From positions 1 to 35,824 of IMG/VR virus record IMGVR_UViG_3300047668_001167: DNA of 35,824 bases; one strand, given 5' to 3'. Below are positions 13,995 to 21,615 of the stretch, piece by piece. Every line of letters begins with the position of its first letter. The first letter of the stretch is position 1. The notes under the pieces were generated by a model that was given only the letters and a program-made list of their open reading frames with translations, did no database searches and had not been told where the DNA came from. Position numbers and translations under genes: made by a program. The stretch is from a virus.

Positions 13995-14299
13995 GCGGCA
14001 TGAACCCCACACCGGACAACTACTTCGAGCCAGACCTTAGCTCCATCGTCCCACAGCAGGAGCATATAGTTAATATGTTCCCTGAGATGCAGTATTGGAC
14101 TCACCCCGATGACGTTAAGCACAAGGACAAGCCTGACAAGATCCTACCTCCCGCAGTGTGCGAGAACGGACAGCACACAGGCAACCCCCACTGCCCCGTG
14201 ATAGAGACACCTGACGTAAGCGCAGTTCCCCTGCCCGCGGCCATGTGGCTGTTTGCGTCAGCACTGATCGCTTTAGTATGCGTAAGGAGAAGGAAATGA
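13991..14299 (+). CDS. small protein with VPLPA/PEP-CTERM-like C-terminal sorting tail
   Basis: 102 residues. The last 26 carry a tripartite signal: VPLPAA (79-84), one hydrophobic segment (MWLFASALIALVCV, 85-98) and the basic end RRRK (99-102). This matches VPLPA-CTERM/PEP-CTERM tails recognised by exosortases in many Gram-negative bacteria. The N-terminal part (MSGMNPTPDNYFEPDLSS) has no classical signal peptide, which PEP-CTERM proteins normally have, so export may differ or the tail may simply be a C-terminal anchor. Two Cys (57 and 68) lie in the linker. Overlaps neighbours by 4 bases on each side. No other domain is recognised. Confidence 0.65.
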   Translation: MSGMNPTPDNYFEPDLSSIVPQQEHIVNMFPEMQYWTHPDDVKHKDKPDKILPPAVCENGQHTGNPHCPVIETPDVSAVPLPAAMWLFASALIALVCVRRRK

Positions 14300-14661
14300 A
14301 GCTGCCTGATACAGACATATCCCCACTGATGTGGATTGAGTTAGACGATGGTATAGGTGCTATACATAGTGCCACCATCATGTGCATCATACCGGACACC
14401 AGTGCGCCCAAGACCAAGAGCCTGATGATCACTACGATGTTCCCCGAGGGGATCACAGTGAAGGGCAAGGCCACGGACGTACTGATGAGCTGGTGGGAGT
14501 TGATCCAGCAGGGAGAGGATGAGGATGAGGTGGAGATAGAGCTAGAGGGCATGACCTACCAGACCATAGGTGACATAATAGCTGAACACATGGCTGAGGA
14601 AATAGAGGATGAGGTGCTGGATGTTAAGGTGCTGAAGCTGGTTCCTAAAGACGAGGAGTAA
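14296..14661 (+). CDS. acidic protein of unknown function (121 aa)
   Basis: Start ATG 14296 has AAGGAGAAGG just upstream and overlaps the previous stop (ATGA); an upstream ATG at 14245 lies in that gene. 28 of 121 residues are Asp or Glu against about 8 Lys, concentrated around GEDEDEVEIELEG (73-85) and EEIEDEVLD (101-109). The N-terminal half (SPLMWIELDDGIGAIHSATI) looks like beta strands. Strongly acidic small phage proteins sometimes mimic DNA, but no specific family is recognised here. Confidence 0.65.
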   Translation: MKLPDTDISPLMWIELDDGIGAIHSATIMCIIPDTSAPKTKSLMITTMFPEGITVKGKATDVLMSWWELIQQGEDEDEVEIELEGMTYQTIGDIIAEHMAEEIEDEVLDVKVLKLVPKDEE

Positions 14662-14665
14662 TGAG

Positions 14666-14938
14666 ATGCCAGTGTTCGACCTGATGTTCCTAGTGCAAGC
14701 TATGATCATACTGTGCGGGATCACTACAGCTATGATGACAACGCACATGGACTACAAGGTACGAAGACTGGCGGCTCCCTTTGGGCTGCTAGCTCAACCC
14801 TTCTGGTTCTACTCTGCGTACATGACTGACAGCTGGGGTATGGTAGGACTGTGCTTCCTGTATGGAGGCCGGTGGGTGTACGTTGCCCGCAGGGATCTAC
14901 GCATATATATGAATGAGCGAAAGACAGATGGGGCCTAA
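14666..14938 (+). CDS. small integral membrane protein (90 aa)
   Basis: GAGGAG (14653-14658) precedes ATG 14666. There are about three hydrophobic segments: FLVQAMIILCGITTAMM, PFGLLAQPFWFYSAYM and WGMVGLCFLYGGRWVYV, with a basic C-terminus. The GLLAQPFWFYSA sequence resembles a widespread uncharacterised phage/plasmid membrane family. Last gene of the rightward unit: its stop codon TAA (14936-14938) lies in the loop of the terminator hairpin. Confidence 0.65.
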   Translation: MPVFDLMFLVQAMIILCGITTAMMTTHMDYKVRRLAAPFGLLAQPFWFYSAYMTDSWGMVGLCFLYGGRWVYVARRDLRIYMNERKTDGA

Positions 14939-14955
14939 ACCCTCATCTGTTTTTT
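14924..14955 (+). terminator. Rho-independent-type terminator ending the rightward unit
   Basis: ACAGATG (14924-14930) plus GGG pairs with CCC (14940-14942), a bulged T, and CATCTGT (14944-14950), around a six-base loop, and is followed by a run of six T (14950-14955). The hairpin includes the stop codon of the last rightward gene. It would stop rightward transcription before it runs into the convergent late unit. Confidence 0.85.
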
Positions 14956-14982
14956 CGATAAAAATAGAATGGCGAACCCGAG

Positions 14983-15013
14983 GAAGCCCACCACCCCAAA
15001 ACTTTAGGGCTTC
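14983..15013 (-). terminator. hairpin at the end of the late (leftward) unit
   Basis: GAAGCCC (14983-14989) pairs with GGGCTTC (15007-15013) around a 17-base loop that contains the stop codon of the lysozyme frame. In leftward sense a TTCTATTTTTATC stretch follows about 14 bases later, not immediately. It may end or protect the late message, but it is weaker than the rightward terminator. Confidence 0.4.
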
Positions 15014-15642
15014 ATCTTCACTCGTCGTCCGTGCTTTGCTAACATTCTGGCTCCATCTTCGAGCCGTCCAGCTATCGCACCGTTCCCCTTCTTACTTGCG
15101 CGGTAGTCATCGTTGTCCAGTAGTTCAACACTAGCCTCCTTCCACCGTCCTGCTATGATGTGTTCACGCGTGTCCTTACTCCACCCAAGGTCTCCCCTGT
15201 ATGCTAGGACAATAAGTTCAGCCTGTAGGTCCTCTGGATAGGTGTCCCAGTCCTTGAAGTATCCCTTAGCCTGATCCTCGTGCGCCTTGAAGGTCTCGTC
15301 AAAGGACATATCCTGATAGTCCCCTGTCTGTCCTACGCCTGCTGTAGCTATGTTCTTGGTGTCCATATAGATACCATCCACATAGGCTTCTTCTTCAACC
15401 ACGCGCTTCTCAGCGAGTGTCAGCGTACGTCCTTCCATCTGTTCTACCTTAGCTATGGCGTCCTTACCGTAGTAGGTAGCTGCTGCTAACTCTTTCTTAC
15501 CTGTTAGCGTCTTCCACTTGGGAGCCGTAGGGGCCTTAGAGCTACGGTCAAAACCTGGGCTCAGACTAGCACTGGGGTTACCAGCGTAGTCGTTGCTCAG
15601 CTCAACCGTGTTCTCATCTATAGGTGCCTCTACGGCTGTGTC
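15004..15642 (-). CDS. T4-type (GH24-like) lysozyme domain in the -1 frame, probably fused by frameshift
   Basis: The open frame runs from inside the end of the 726-residue ejection gene to TAA at 15004, about 212 residues beyond the slippery site. It has a Ser/Pro-rich linker, then PKWKTLTGKKELAAATYYGK, then the lysozyme domain with VVEEEAYVDGIYMDTKNIAT: Glu, eight residues, Asp, five residues, Thr, the T4 lysozyme E11/D20/T26 triad. In the version starting at the first ATG (15438) these are E17, D26 and T32. No ATG, GTG or TTG occurs in this frame between its upstream stop (15688) and 15438, although the sequence there looks coding. It probably cuts peptidoglycan during DNA entry. A weak AAGG before ATG 15438 leaves room for a separate free 144-residue endolysin. 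Confidence 0.8.
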   Translation of the reverse strand, partial: DTAVEAPIDENTVELSNDYAGNPSASLSPGFDRSSKAPTAPKWKTLTGKKELAAATYYGKDAIAKVEQMEGRTLTLAEKRVVEEEAYVDGIYMDTKNIATAGVGQTGDYQDMSFDETFKAHEDQAKGYFKDWDTYPEDLQAELIVLAYRGDLGWSKDTREHIIAGRWKEASVELLDNDDYRASKKGNGAIAGRLEDGARMLAKHGRRVKMKP

Positions 15643-17810
15643 TTTCCCCCAGCAGGAGACTCCATAGGAGCAGTAGGTGTAGCATTGTTATCCTCCTCAT
15701 CCAGCAGGGCTTCCCTCAGCATGAGGTTAAACTGCTGCCCGTACTTCTCGACAACCTCAGGTGCGAAGGTCTTATCGAACTCCTCCTTTAGCTTAACGAT
15801 GTAGTCCTTACGTTGGGTCTTGGTCATACGACCCATGGCATTCTCGGTAAAGTCTTTGACCAACCTCTTGTCAGCCATCCTACTAACCACAGTACCAATG
15901 GTAGGTATCAGTGCAAGTAGCTTACCGCCAGCGCTCCCGGTCGCTGCTAAACGTACCGCGCCCTGTAGTATGTTACGGGACCGTCCGCTTCCCTCTTTAG
16001 TCGGGTCGCCTCTGGTGCCTGTCTGTCTACCACGTTGACTCCAAGCCTCAATAGCATTCCTAATCTCATCAGCCTTCTTCTTACCGAAGACTATATCCTG
16101 AGCTTCTGTATCTAGCTTGCTGAACCTAGCGTTGTACTGCTTAGTACCCACGTTCTCAACACCGTTACCAGCTGTGTTAGCTGCTACGTGATCAGTCCGC
16201 TTGGCCGCTTCCAATGCCTCAAACAACTCAGTCGCTGCGAAGTCATCCCAGTCCTTCTTACCTTGGGGAGTCTTCTCCATCTGTAGCTTAGCTGCGCGCA
16301 TCTCCTTATGGTTACCCTTGGTCCTCAGCTGGTTAAGGCTCCACAGTCCAGTGTTCTCGTAAGCACCTGCTTGGTTCTTATCGGAGATCTTGGTAGTGGT
16401 CTTGTCCGCGTCCCACTTCTCGTGCATGGCACGTTTAGTTTCACGGGCTTCCTTACCCAAGCGTACAGGATGATTAGCAGGCAGCCGTGATACGTCACCA
16501 AAGCCTTCTACTACGTACTCATCTAATACTTTCTTGTAGTCCCTGATGACACCATTGGTTCCATCTGGATCTAGCTTGGACCAGTAGCTGTTAAGGTCAA
16601 TGATGATGTCTTCCACCTCATCGACACTAAGAGACTTATCTGGTGCCAGTCCTTTACGCTCAAAGAGATCCTTTAGAGTGCTGTCGACAAACTTCTGCTG
16701 CTTGTCTCCAACCTTCAGGGCAGCAAACCTATCGAACAGGCCGTCACCATTGGAGCCTCCGGTATCTATCCGGACGTTCCCACCATGGGATGCTCGCCAC
16801 TTGTCGTAGTTAGCGTCCACAGTGTCTAGGTCAAGCTGTCGCTCAGCCCCTAAGGTATCCTGCATACCATCACCGAGTTGGTTAGGTGTACGCTGGGAGC
16901 CCCCAGTGGACTCAGCTAGTGCCTGTGCCCTTAGGTTAATGTCAGCTTCCTGCTTGGCTTCAAAGTCAGCTACAGTGTTATCACCCTGTACGTTACGTCC
17001 AGTGTCCCTAATGTCAAACGACCCTTGGTCCTGCACAACGTCACCATAAGACTTAGTGTACCCAGCTTCTTTCTGTGTACGTGCTATCTCATCAGCTACT
17101 GTCTTCTCGTGCTTAGCCACGCCACCTTCGACGTAGTTATCACGCATACCACCGCGACCACGGTTAGCAACCGCGTCACCGATAGAACCCATTCCGACTT
17201 CTAAGGTGCCACCAAGCGCTCCTTCAATACCAGCGCCCATCAGGCGGTCCCCCATGTCTCCTTGGGTCCCTACGAAGCCAGTGGCAGCACCTTCAGCTGC
17301 ACCAGTCCCGAACCTACCGAGCTTAGATATAGCGGCCTTGCCACCTTGGTATATCATAGAGCCACCACGGCCTATTAGACCTATGGGTGCTAAGGCTGCT
17401 GTCTCTCCTACGAAGCCACCAACGGCAGCCTCTACAGGGAACTTCTCATTGATAGCAGACAGGCTACGCGCACGGTCAGCATTGTCCCTAAGGATACCTG
17501 ACAGTGCGTCAGTGTGATCCACGGAGTCATTACCTGCCCACCCTTGGATCATCTCATCGCCACGATAAGCGAGGTCCTTAACGGCACCCCACGTTTTCTG
17601 TGCGCCTTCACCTATGTTGCGTAATGTAGCCTCTTGGAATCTAACGTCAGTAGCGTCAAGCACTGGCGCTTCGCTGACATACTCCTCAGGTGGTGCGTCA
17701 AGGGATGCCACTTCTTCTTCTTCAATGGCAGCAGTAGCCTGACGGTTCTGCTCGTGTGCATCCCATCGGGCCTGAGCCTCGTGCGCTGCCCAGCGTTCTT
17801 CAGGTGTCAT
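15630..17810 (-). CDS. large DNA-ejection / internal virion protein (gp16-like position)
   Basis: 726 residues in the zero frame, about 935 if the ribosome slips into the lysozyme frame. The N-terminus has a doubled RW-x-AHE motif (6-11 and 15-20) and acidic sequence; residues about 125-210 are Gly/Ala-rich and hydrophobic (VEAAVGGFVGETAALAPIGL), as in proteins that insert into the host membrane; the rest is charged and helical. Being last in the late unit after several ejection-type genes and carrying a lysozyme domain fits T7 gp16, which enters the cell first and opens the wall. In T7 the hydrolase domain is N-terminal and of another family. The start overlaps the preceding stop (ATGA). Sequence similarity to T7 gp16 itself is not evident. 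Confidence 0.7.
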   Translation of the reverse strand: MTPEERWAAHEAQARWDAHEQNRQATAAIEEEEVASLDAPPEEYVSEAPVLDATDVRFQEATLRNIGEGAQKTWGAVKDLAYRGDEMIQGWAGNDSVDHTDALSGILRDNADRARSLSAINEKFPVEAAVGGFVGETAALAPIGLIGRGGSMIYQGGKAAISKLGRFGTGAAEGAATGFVGTQGDMGDRLMGAGIEGALGGTLEVGMGSIGDAVANRGRGGMRDNYVEGGVAKHEKTVADEIARTQKEAGYTKSYGDVVQDQGSFDIRDTGRNVQGDNTVADFEAKQEADINLRAQALAESTGGSQRTPNQLGDGMQDTLGAERQLDLDTVDANYDKWRASHGGNVRIDTGGSNGDGLFDRFAALKVGDKQQKFVDSTLKDLFERKGLAPDKSLSVDEVEDIIIDLNSYWSKLDPDGTNGVIRDYKKVLDEYVVEGFGDVSRLPANHPVRLGKEARETKRAMHEKWDADKTTTKISDKNQAGAYENTGLWSLNQLRTKGNHKEMRAAKLQMEKTPQGKKDWDDFAATELFEALEAAKRTDHVAANTAGNGVENVGTKQYNARFSKLDTEAQDIVFGKKKADEIRNAIEAWSQRGRQTGTRGDPTKEGSGRSRNILQGAVRLAATGSAGGKLLALIPTIGTVVSRMADKRLVKDFTENAMGRMTKTQRKDYIVKLKEEFDKTFAPEVVEKYGQQFNLMLREALLDEEDNNATPTAPMESPAGGKTQP
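15642..15663 (-). other. programmed -1 frameshift site (GGGAAAG with upstream SD-like GGAG)
   Basis: The heptamer GGGAAAG (15642-15648, read leftward) is in the right phase as G GGA AAG for tandem -1 slippage to GGG AAA. It is the same slippery sequence as in the lambda G/GT tail frameshift. An internal GGAG (15660-15663) lies 11 bases upstream, close to the spacing of the stimulatory Shine-Dalgarno of E. coli dnaX. Three bases downstream CAGCCGT can pair with ACGGTTG across a 22-base loop. The zero-frame stop TAG comes four codons later (15630-15632). Confidence 0.75.
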
Positions 17811-18778
17811 GGTGTGCCTCCTTGGTTAGCTGCCTCCCATGCCAAGAACTCCTCTAGTGAGTTAAAGGATGGTTTCGCGTCTGGTGCAGGCTCATCCTCA
17901 ATCCAAGAGGACCCTATGTCGAATGAATCAATACCAGTCTGGTCCCTAGGGATACGATGGGCATTGATCTGTGCTTCAAAAGGACTCATCCTGTTCTTGA
18001 AGTCATCTTCAATAGCTCTGAATCCGTTCGCAGCCAGCTCAACCATCTGCTTTCTCTGTTCTGGTAACAGTACACCCTTGCCCTGCGACTTCTGCAGCAT
18101 AGAGGCAATTGGTGCGGGTAGTGACCAACCTTCGTTTCCCGGTTGTGCGCCGTAGTCAGCAAACCATTCCCTAGCTTCTTGCAGGGATTTAAATTCGCCT
18201 TCACGTACAGTAGATCCGGGATCGAGGGCCTTCATAGTGTAGAACACCATTCCATGGTCAGAGATAGCGTTCTCCTGCTTCGATGCCCACACTAGCTTAT
18301 TGTATCCCAGCTTAGCCTCACTGTACCCAATTCGCTTATCAACATCTTGGATGTCCTTACGCATCTTTTGGGCTATCTTAAGTTCCTGCGGCACTCCTTC
18401 GCCGGGGTCCCAGTCAACGCCTAGATCCCTAAGGTCACCATTGGAATCCTTCTGGTAGAAGTTCCCATCCTTACCCTTAATAGGTGAGCCCACGTCAGTA
18501 GGATTGGCTACGCCAAAGTCATGGTCTAGCTGCTTATTGCTAGCCCTTAAGTCTCTTGTTGTTTCGGCATCTATGACCTTCTGATTCGCTTGGAACTCTC
18601 GATCATCTATAACCTTCTGGTCTGCCCTTTTGTCTTGGTGATCACGGTCCGCAATGAACTCACCACGGGCCTGCGCCAACCTCTCATCCTTTACCTTCTG
18701 GGCGTTAACTTGTCCAAAGTAATTCCCAGCGCCTTGTGCTGCGGTGCCTAATGCACCTATTGCTGCCCAGTTAGCCAT
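17807..18778 (-). CDS. putative internal virion / ejection protein (323 aa)
   Basis: Begins MANWAAIGALGTAAQGAGNY, a short hydrophobic Gly/Ala start, and continues with a charged helical region containing repeated QKVID (54-58 and 66-70) and QKVKD (27-31). The C-terminus is acidic and aromatic (NSLEEFLAWEAANQGGTP). No domain recognised. Position between the 232- and 726-residue genes, ATGA overlap with the latter, and small hydrophobic start plus coiled coil suggest part of the ejection complex (T7 gp14/gp15 slot). Confidence 0.55.
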   Translation of the reverse strand: MANWAAIGALGTAAQGAGNYFGQVNAQKVKDERLAQARGEFIADRDHQDKRADQKVIDDREFQANQKVIDAETTRDLRASNKQLDHDFGVANPTDVGSPIKGKDGNFYQKDSNGDLRDLGVDWDPGEGVPQELKIAQKMRKDIQDVDKRIGYSEAKLGYNKLVWASKQENAISDHGMVFYTMKALDPGSTVREGEFKSLQEAREWFADYGAQPGNEGWSLPAPIASMLQKSQGKGVLLPEQRKQMVELAANGFRAIEDDFKNRMSPFEAQINAHRIPRDQTGIDSFDIGSSWIEDEPAPDAKPSFNSLEEFLAWEAANQGGTP

Positions 18779-18779
18779 G

Positions 18780-19478
18780 TTATAACCTCTCTATTGGAGC
18801 CGGTTGGCCCTGTACTTCGGCGCTGCCTGCTGTAATCGCTTGGTCTTCCGTGGGCTGTGCGCCCTGATTCTGGTTGGTGACTTCAGCGTTAGGTCGTCCA
18901 CCGGTCTGTGCTGGTGCTGCTCCCATGGAGAATCCCTGCATCGCTTCGTTATCGACAGCTTCTGGGTTGTCCCTAGTGAAGTCAGTGACAGCGATGGAGA
19001 ATGCCTCAGCCATCTGGTCGTCGTTAAGTTGGATGGTGTCGTCAGCCGACTCAGCTAAGTCAACCATCTGCTCCACGGCGGTCTCAATGAGGGCCATGTG
19101 CAGCTCGTCTTCAAAGTCACCAAACTCCTCTCGCAATGTGTTGACCAGTTGGTTAGCCAAAGAGCCTACGTTCTTAACAACATCACCGCCAGCCTGTATG
19201 GCCTTAACAATCTCACCGCTGGCTGCCTGACCGTATACCTTCTCTGCCATAGCCTTCTCTACTTCAGTGAACTTAGCCTGCTCCTCAGGGCCTGCAGCTT
19301 CATCGGTGAGTTCTTCATCAGCCCCTTCAGTTACGGCTTGGCTGTAGGCGTTACGGCCCTCAGCTGCTACCTGACCTGCATCAGGCTTAGTAGCCTCAAC
19401 CTTAGCGTCCACGTTGGCGTTGTTCTTTTCATCCTTCGCAGCCCCTTGGGACTCCGATATACGTGCTAGTAAGCTCAT
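18780..19478 (-). CDS. acidic putative virion protein (232 aa)
   Basis: Ala/Glu/Asp-rich throughout; the middle (LANQLVNTLREEFGDFEDEL, 107-126, and later MALIETAVEQMVDLAESADD) is predicted helical, with disordered Gln/Gly/Pro-rich ends. No family recognised. One base separates it from the next gene, so it is in the late operon among the ejection genes. It may be a partner of its very basic neighbour at 19,480. Confidence 0.55.
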   Translation of the reverse strand: MSLLARISESQGAAKDEKNNANVDAKVEATKPDAGQVAAEGRNAYSQAVTEGADEELTDEAAGPEEQAKFTEVEKAMAEKVYGQAASGEIVKAIQAGGDVVKNVGSLANQLVNTLREEFGDFEDELHMALIETAVEQMVDLAESADDTIQLNDDQMAEAFSIAVTDFTRDNPEAVDNEAMQGFSMGAAPAQTGGRPNAEVTNQNQGAQPTEDQAITAGSAEVQGQPAPIERL

Positions 19479-19479
19479 C

Positions 19480-20172
19480 TTAGCGTTCCTTGTATGAGTT
19501 AGTGGAGGAGTCGTAGTAAGTCTTACCCTCCATCTTCTCTACGTTGGAAAGGTTCTGGACGGGTGTGTTTCTGTACTCAGTGTTGCCACCAGCATCCGTA
19601 GATACATTACCTGAGTCATTCTGTACACCGCCATCACCGGAAGATGATGTAGACTGACTACCTTCTCCGTCACGGCCCTGCATACGTAACTTGTATGAGC
19701 CGTTCTTGTCTAGGCGTTCGCGCTCTTTCTCGTCAGCTTCTTCTTCAGCCTTAGCTCCTGCGTAACCTGAAAGCATCTGCCCACCAGTGGTGAGAAGCGC
19801 TGAGGTGACTAAGGGGTTGGCTGTGGCTGCTCCAGCAATCGCTGATCCTGCTGATGCTATAGTGCCTATGGCGCCTGTGGCAGCACCCATACCAGCTGCC
19901 ACACCTGAAACACCAGCGCTCATACCACCACCAGCTAGAGCCATAGGGGCCACAGTGGCTGGTGCTAGCCCAGCTGCCGTCATTGATGCTGTTGTGGCAG
20001 CCGCCGCCTGAGAAGCCGCTAAGGCCCCAGACACTGCCCCTGCTGTGTATATAACCAGTGCCGCTATGACAATGGCTTTGAATATCTTAGACTTGACGAC
20101 CTTCTTGACTACCTTTACTACCTTCTTGAATACTTTCTTGATCTTCTTCTTTAGCTTAGAAAAGAATCCCAT
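19480..20172 (-). CDS. membrane-active putative ejection protein with cationic amphipathic N-terminus
   Basis: 230 residues. The first 32 contain 14 Lys in a pattern of basic and hydrophobic residues (KLKKKIKKVFKKVVKVVKKV), like a cationic membrane-binding peptide. A hydrophobic segment follows (IFKAIVIAALVIYTAGAV), then a long Ala/Gly/Met region with further hydrophobic stretches, and a polar Ser/Gly/Asn tail. This suits a virion protein that inserts into the host inner membrane during DNA entry. The start overlaps the GNAT-like stop (TGATG). Confidence 0.6.
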   Translation of the reverse strand: MGFFSKLKKKIKKVFKKVVKVVKKVVKSKIFKAIVIAALVIYTAGAVSGALAASQAAAATTASMTAAGLAPATVAPMALAGGGMSAGVSGVAAGMGAATGAIGTIASAGSAIAGAATANPLVTSALLTTGGQMLSGYAGAKAEEEADEKERERLDKNGSYKLRMQGRDGEGSQSTSSSGDGGVQNDSGNVSTDAGGNTEYRNTPVQNLSNVEKMEGKTYYDSSTNSYKER

Positions 20173-20618
20173 CAGCTATGCTCCTTAATGTATGTGGTAC
20201 ACGCCGTATACCCTTCGCGTTCAGCGACTGGTGCAACGGACTGTGCAGTACCGAACTGGCTGCTGCCAAGTGTAGATACTATTAGATTTGGTATACGCAT
20301 ACACCAAAAGGCGTAGCACTCGGTTAGATCCTGCATGGCCTCAGGTGTCCTGAAGGCTGGCTTAACGTAGATGAAAGAGTCCTCAGCGATAAGGCCCTTA
20401 GCGAAGGGGTGTCCACCCACCTCACCAATGACCACACCTTTGGACTTCCCATTGACGCAGGCTACTACACACAGCTGGTGATCATCACGTACCATGCGGG
20501 ACACGTACTGGTTCACAGCGTCCTCATCAATGGTAGCGGACGTCTGCTCCCTAAGGGAAGCCATGATTAGCTTCTGTATCTCAGGGATCCTACTGGGTAG
20601 CGCTGCGACTAATTGCAT
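20172..20618 (-). CDS. GNAT acetyltransferase-like virion-module protein (T7 gp13-like position)
   Basis: 148 residues with GNAT features: an N-terminal strand-helix (LVAALPSRIPEIQKLI), central strands (QLCVVACVNGKSKGVVIGEV) and a C-terminal GxTACTTYIKE end typical of GNAT folds. Small GNAT-like proteins sit next to internal virion genes in many podoviruses, including the gp13 slot of T7. The classical acetyl-CoA loop R/QxxGxG/A is not obvious, so it may be structural. ATG 20618 is chosen because GGAG lies just upstream; a longer frame from 20702 would overlap the previous gene by 83 bases. Confidence 0.6.
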   Translation of the reverse strand: MQLVAALPSRIPEIQKLIMASLREQTSATIDEDAVNQYVSRMVRDDHQLCVVACVNGKSKGVVIGEVGGHPFAKGLIAEDSFIYVKPAFRTPEAMQDLTECYAFWCMRIPNLIVSTLGSSQFGTAQSVAPVAEREGYTACTTYIKEHS

Positions 20619-20619
20619 C

Positions 20620-21615
20620 TCAACTCCATGCTTTGATAGCGTTCTGCCCTGAGTTGTATACAGTCTCAAGGCGATTGTACTGCTCTTGCTGCGTAGGGCC
20701 ACTGGCTGTCTGATCTATGTTAGCAACACCGGTCATAAAGGCCCCTTGGTTAGAGGAGTAGGCAGTAGCCTTGTTTCCTTTGCTTAGATCATCTGAGCGT
20801 ATCTTTGCGATATTCTGCTGTGAAGTGTAGTCAAGGACAGAAGACACCAGATTAACCTTATGACCAATTAGCTTGTTAGCTTCAGCCGCTGCTGCGATCT
20901 TCTGATTGGAAGTAGCTGCGATAGACTGAGCACGAATCTGAGCGTTAGCAGAGATCCGTGAGGACGCAATTGAAGCTGCTGCGTTAATGCCAGCGGCCTT
21001 AACCTGTGCCGCACTAGAGATCTTTGTAGACTTAACCTGTGCTGTTGCTGCTAACTCTGAGGATCGAACACTAGCTAAGGCAGCTGACTTGGAACCTGCA
21101 AGGCCCATCTCAGAGGCGTATTTAGAAGCGTCAGCGCTAACGTCAGTGCCGTACTTACTTGTTACTGCTCGCATGGACTCAGTTTTGCGGTCCTTATATG
21201 CTGCAGCGTCAGTAGTTGCCCACTCGCCAGCCTTATCCAACACTGCACCCATGGCACTCTGTGCGCCTAAGGAGCTGTTAGACATACCACGGCCTGCTGT
21301 TTCATCCCTACCCTTCTGAGCTATGCGCTTCATCAGGGGGTCGTTCATGTTGGTGTACTTGTCTAGGTGCGACTTCACCATCTCATTTTCTGGATCTACA
21401 GTGTACAGCTCTGCGCTGTCCATAGTGGGTACGCCACCGTTCTCTGCAGTGGTTCCACGGGAGGTGCTGTCGCGCATCGTAATTCCGTCACCTTGGCCCT
21501 GTATGTCTAGCTTTGCCTGAATGGCTTTTGCCATGGGTGAGCCAGAATTGCCACTAGCGGCGCGTAGGGCATCACCCATGGCCCCGCCGTAATTAGTTCT
21601 CGATGTTACTGCCAT
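20620..21615 (-). CDS. Ala/Ser-rich coiled-coil ejection protein (gp14-like position)
   Basis: 331 residues. Residues about 160-250 are a long Ala/Ser helix with heptad-like repeats (VKSTKISSAAQVKAAGINAA and similar), flanked by polar, Gly/Asn-rich ends. AAGGAG precedes ATG 21615. Such proteins form the inner core that is ejected with DNA. It overlaps the holin gene start region by 23 bases and ends one base before the GNAT-like start. Assignment is by composition and position, not by a recognised domain. Confidence 0.55.
   Translation of the reverse strand: MAVTSRTNYGGAMGDALRAASGNSGSPMAKAIQAKLDIQGQGDGITMRDSTSRGTTAENGGVPTMDSAELYTVDPENEMVKSHLDKYTNMNDPLMKRIAQKGRDETAGRGMSNSSLGAQSAMGAVLDKAGEWATTDAAAYKDRKTESMRAVTSKYGTDVSADASKYASEMGLAGSKSAALASVRSSELAATAQVKSTKISSAAQVKAAGINAAASIASSRISANAQIRAQSIAATSNQKIAAAAEANKLIGHKVNLVSSVLDYTSQQNIAKIRSDDLSKGNKATAYSSNQGAFMTGVANIDQTASGPTQQEQYNRLETVYNSGQNAIKAWS

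Noticed and set aside
14939-15003. tRNA or other RNA gene in the convergent gap
   Set aside because: No cloverleaf or CCA end; the gap is explained by the terminator and a second hairpin.
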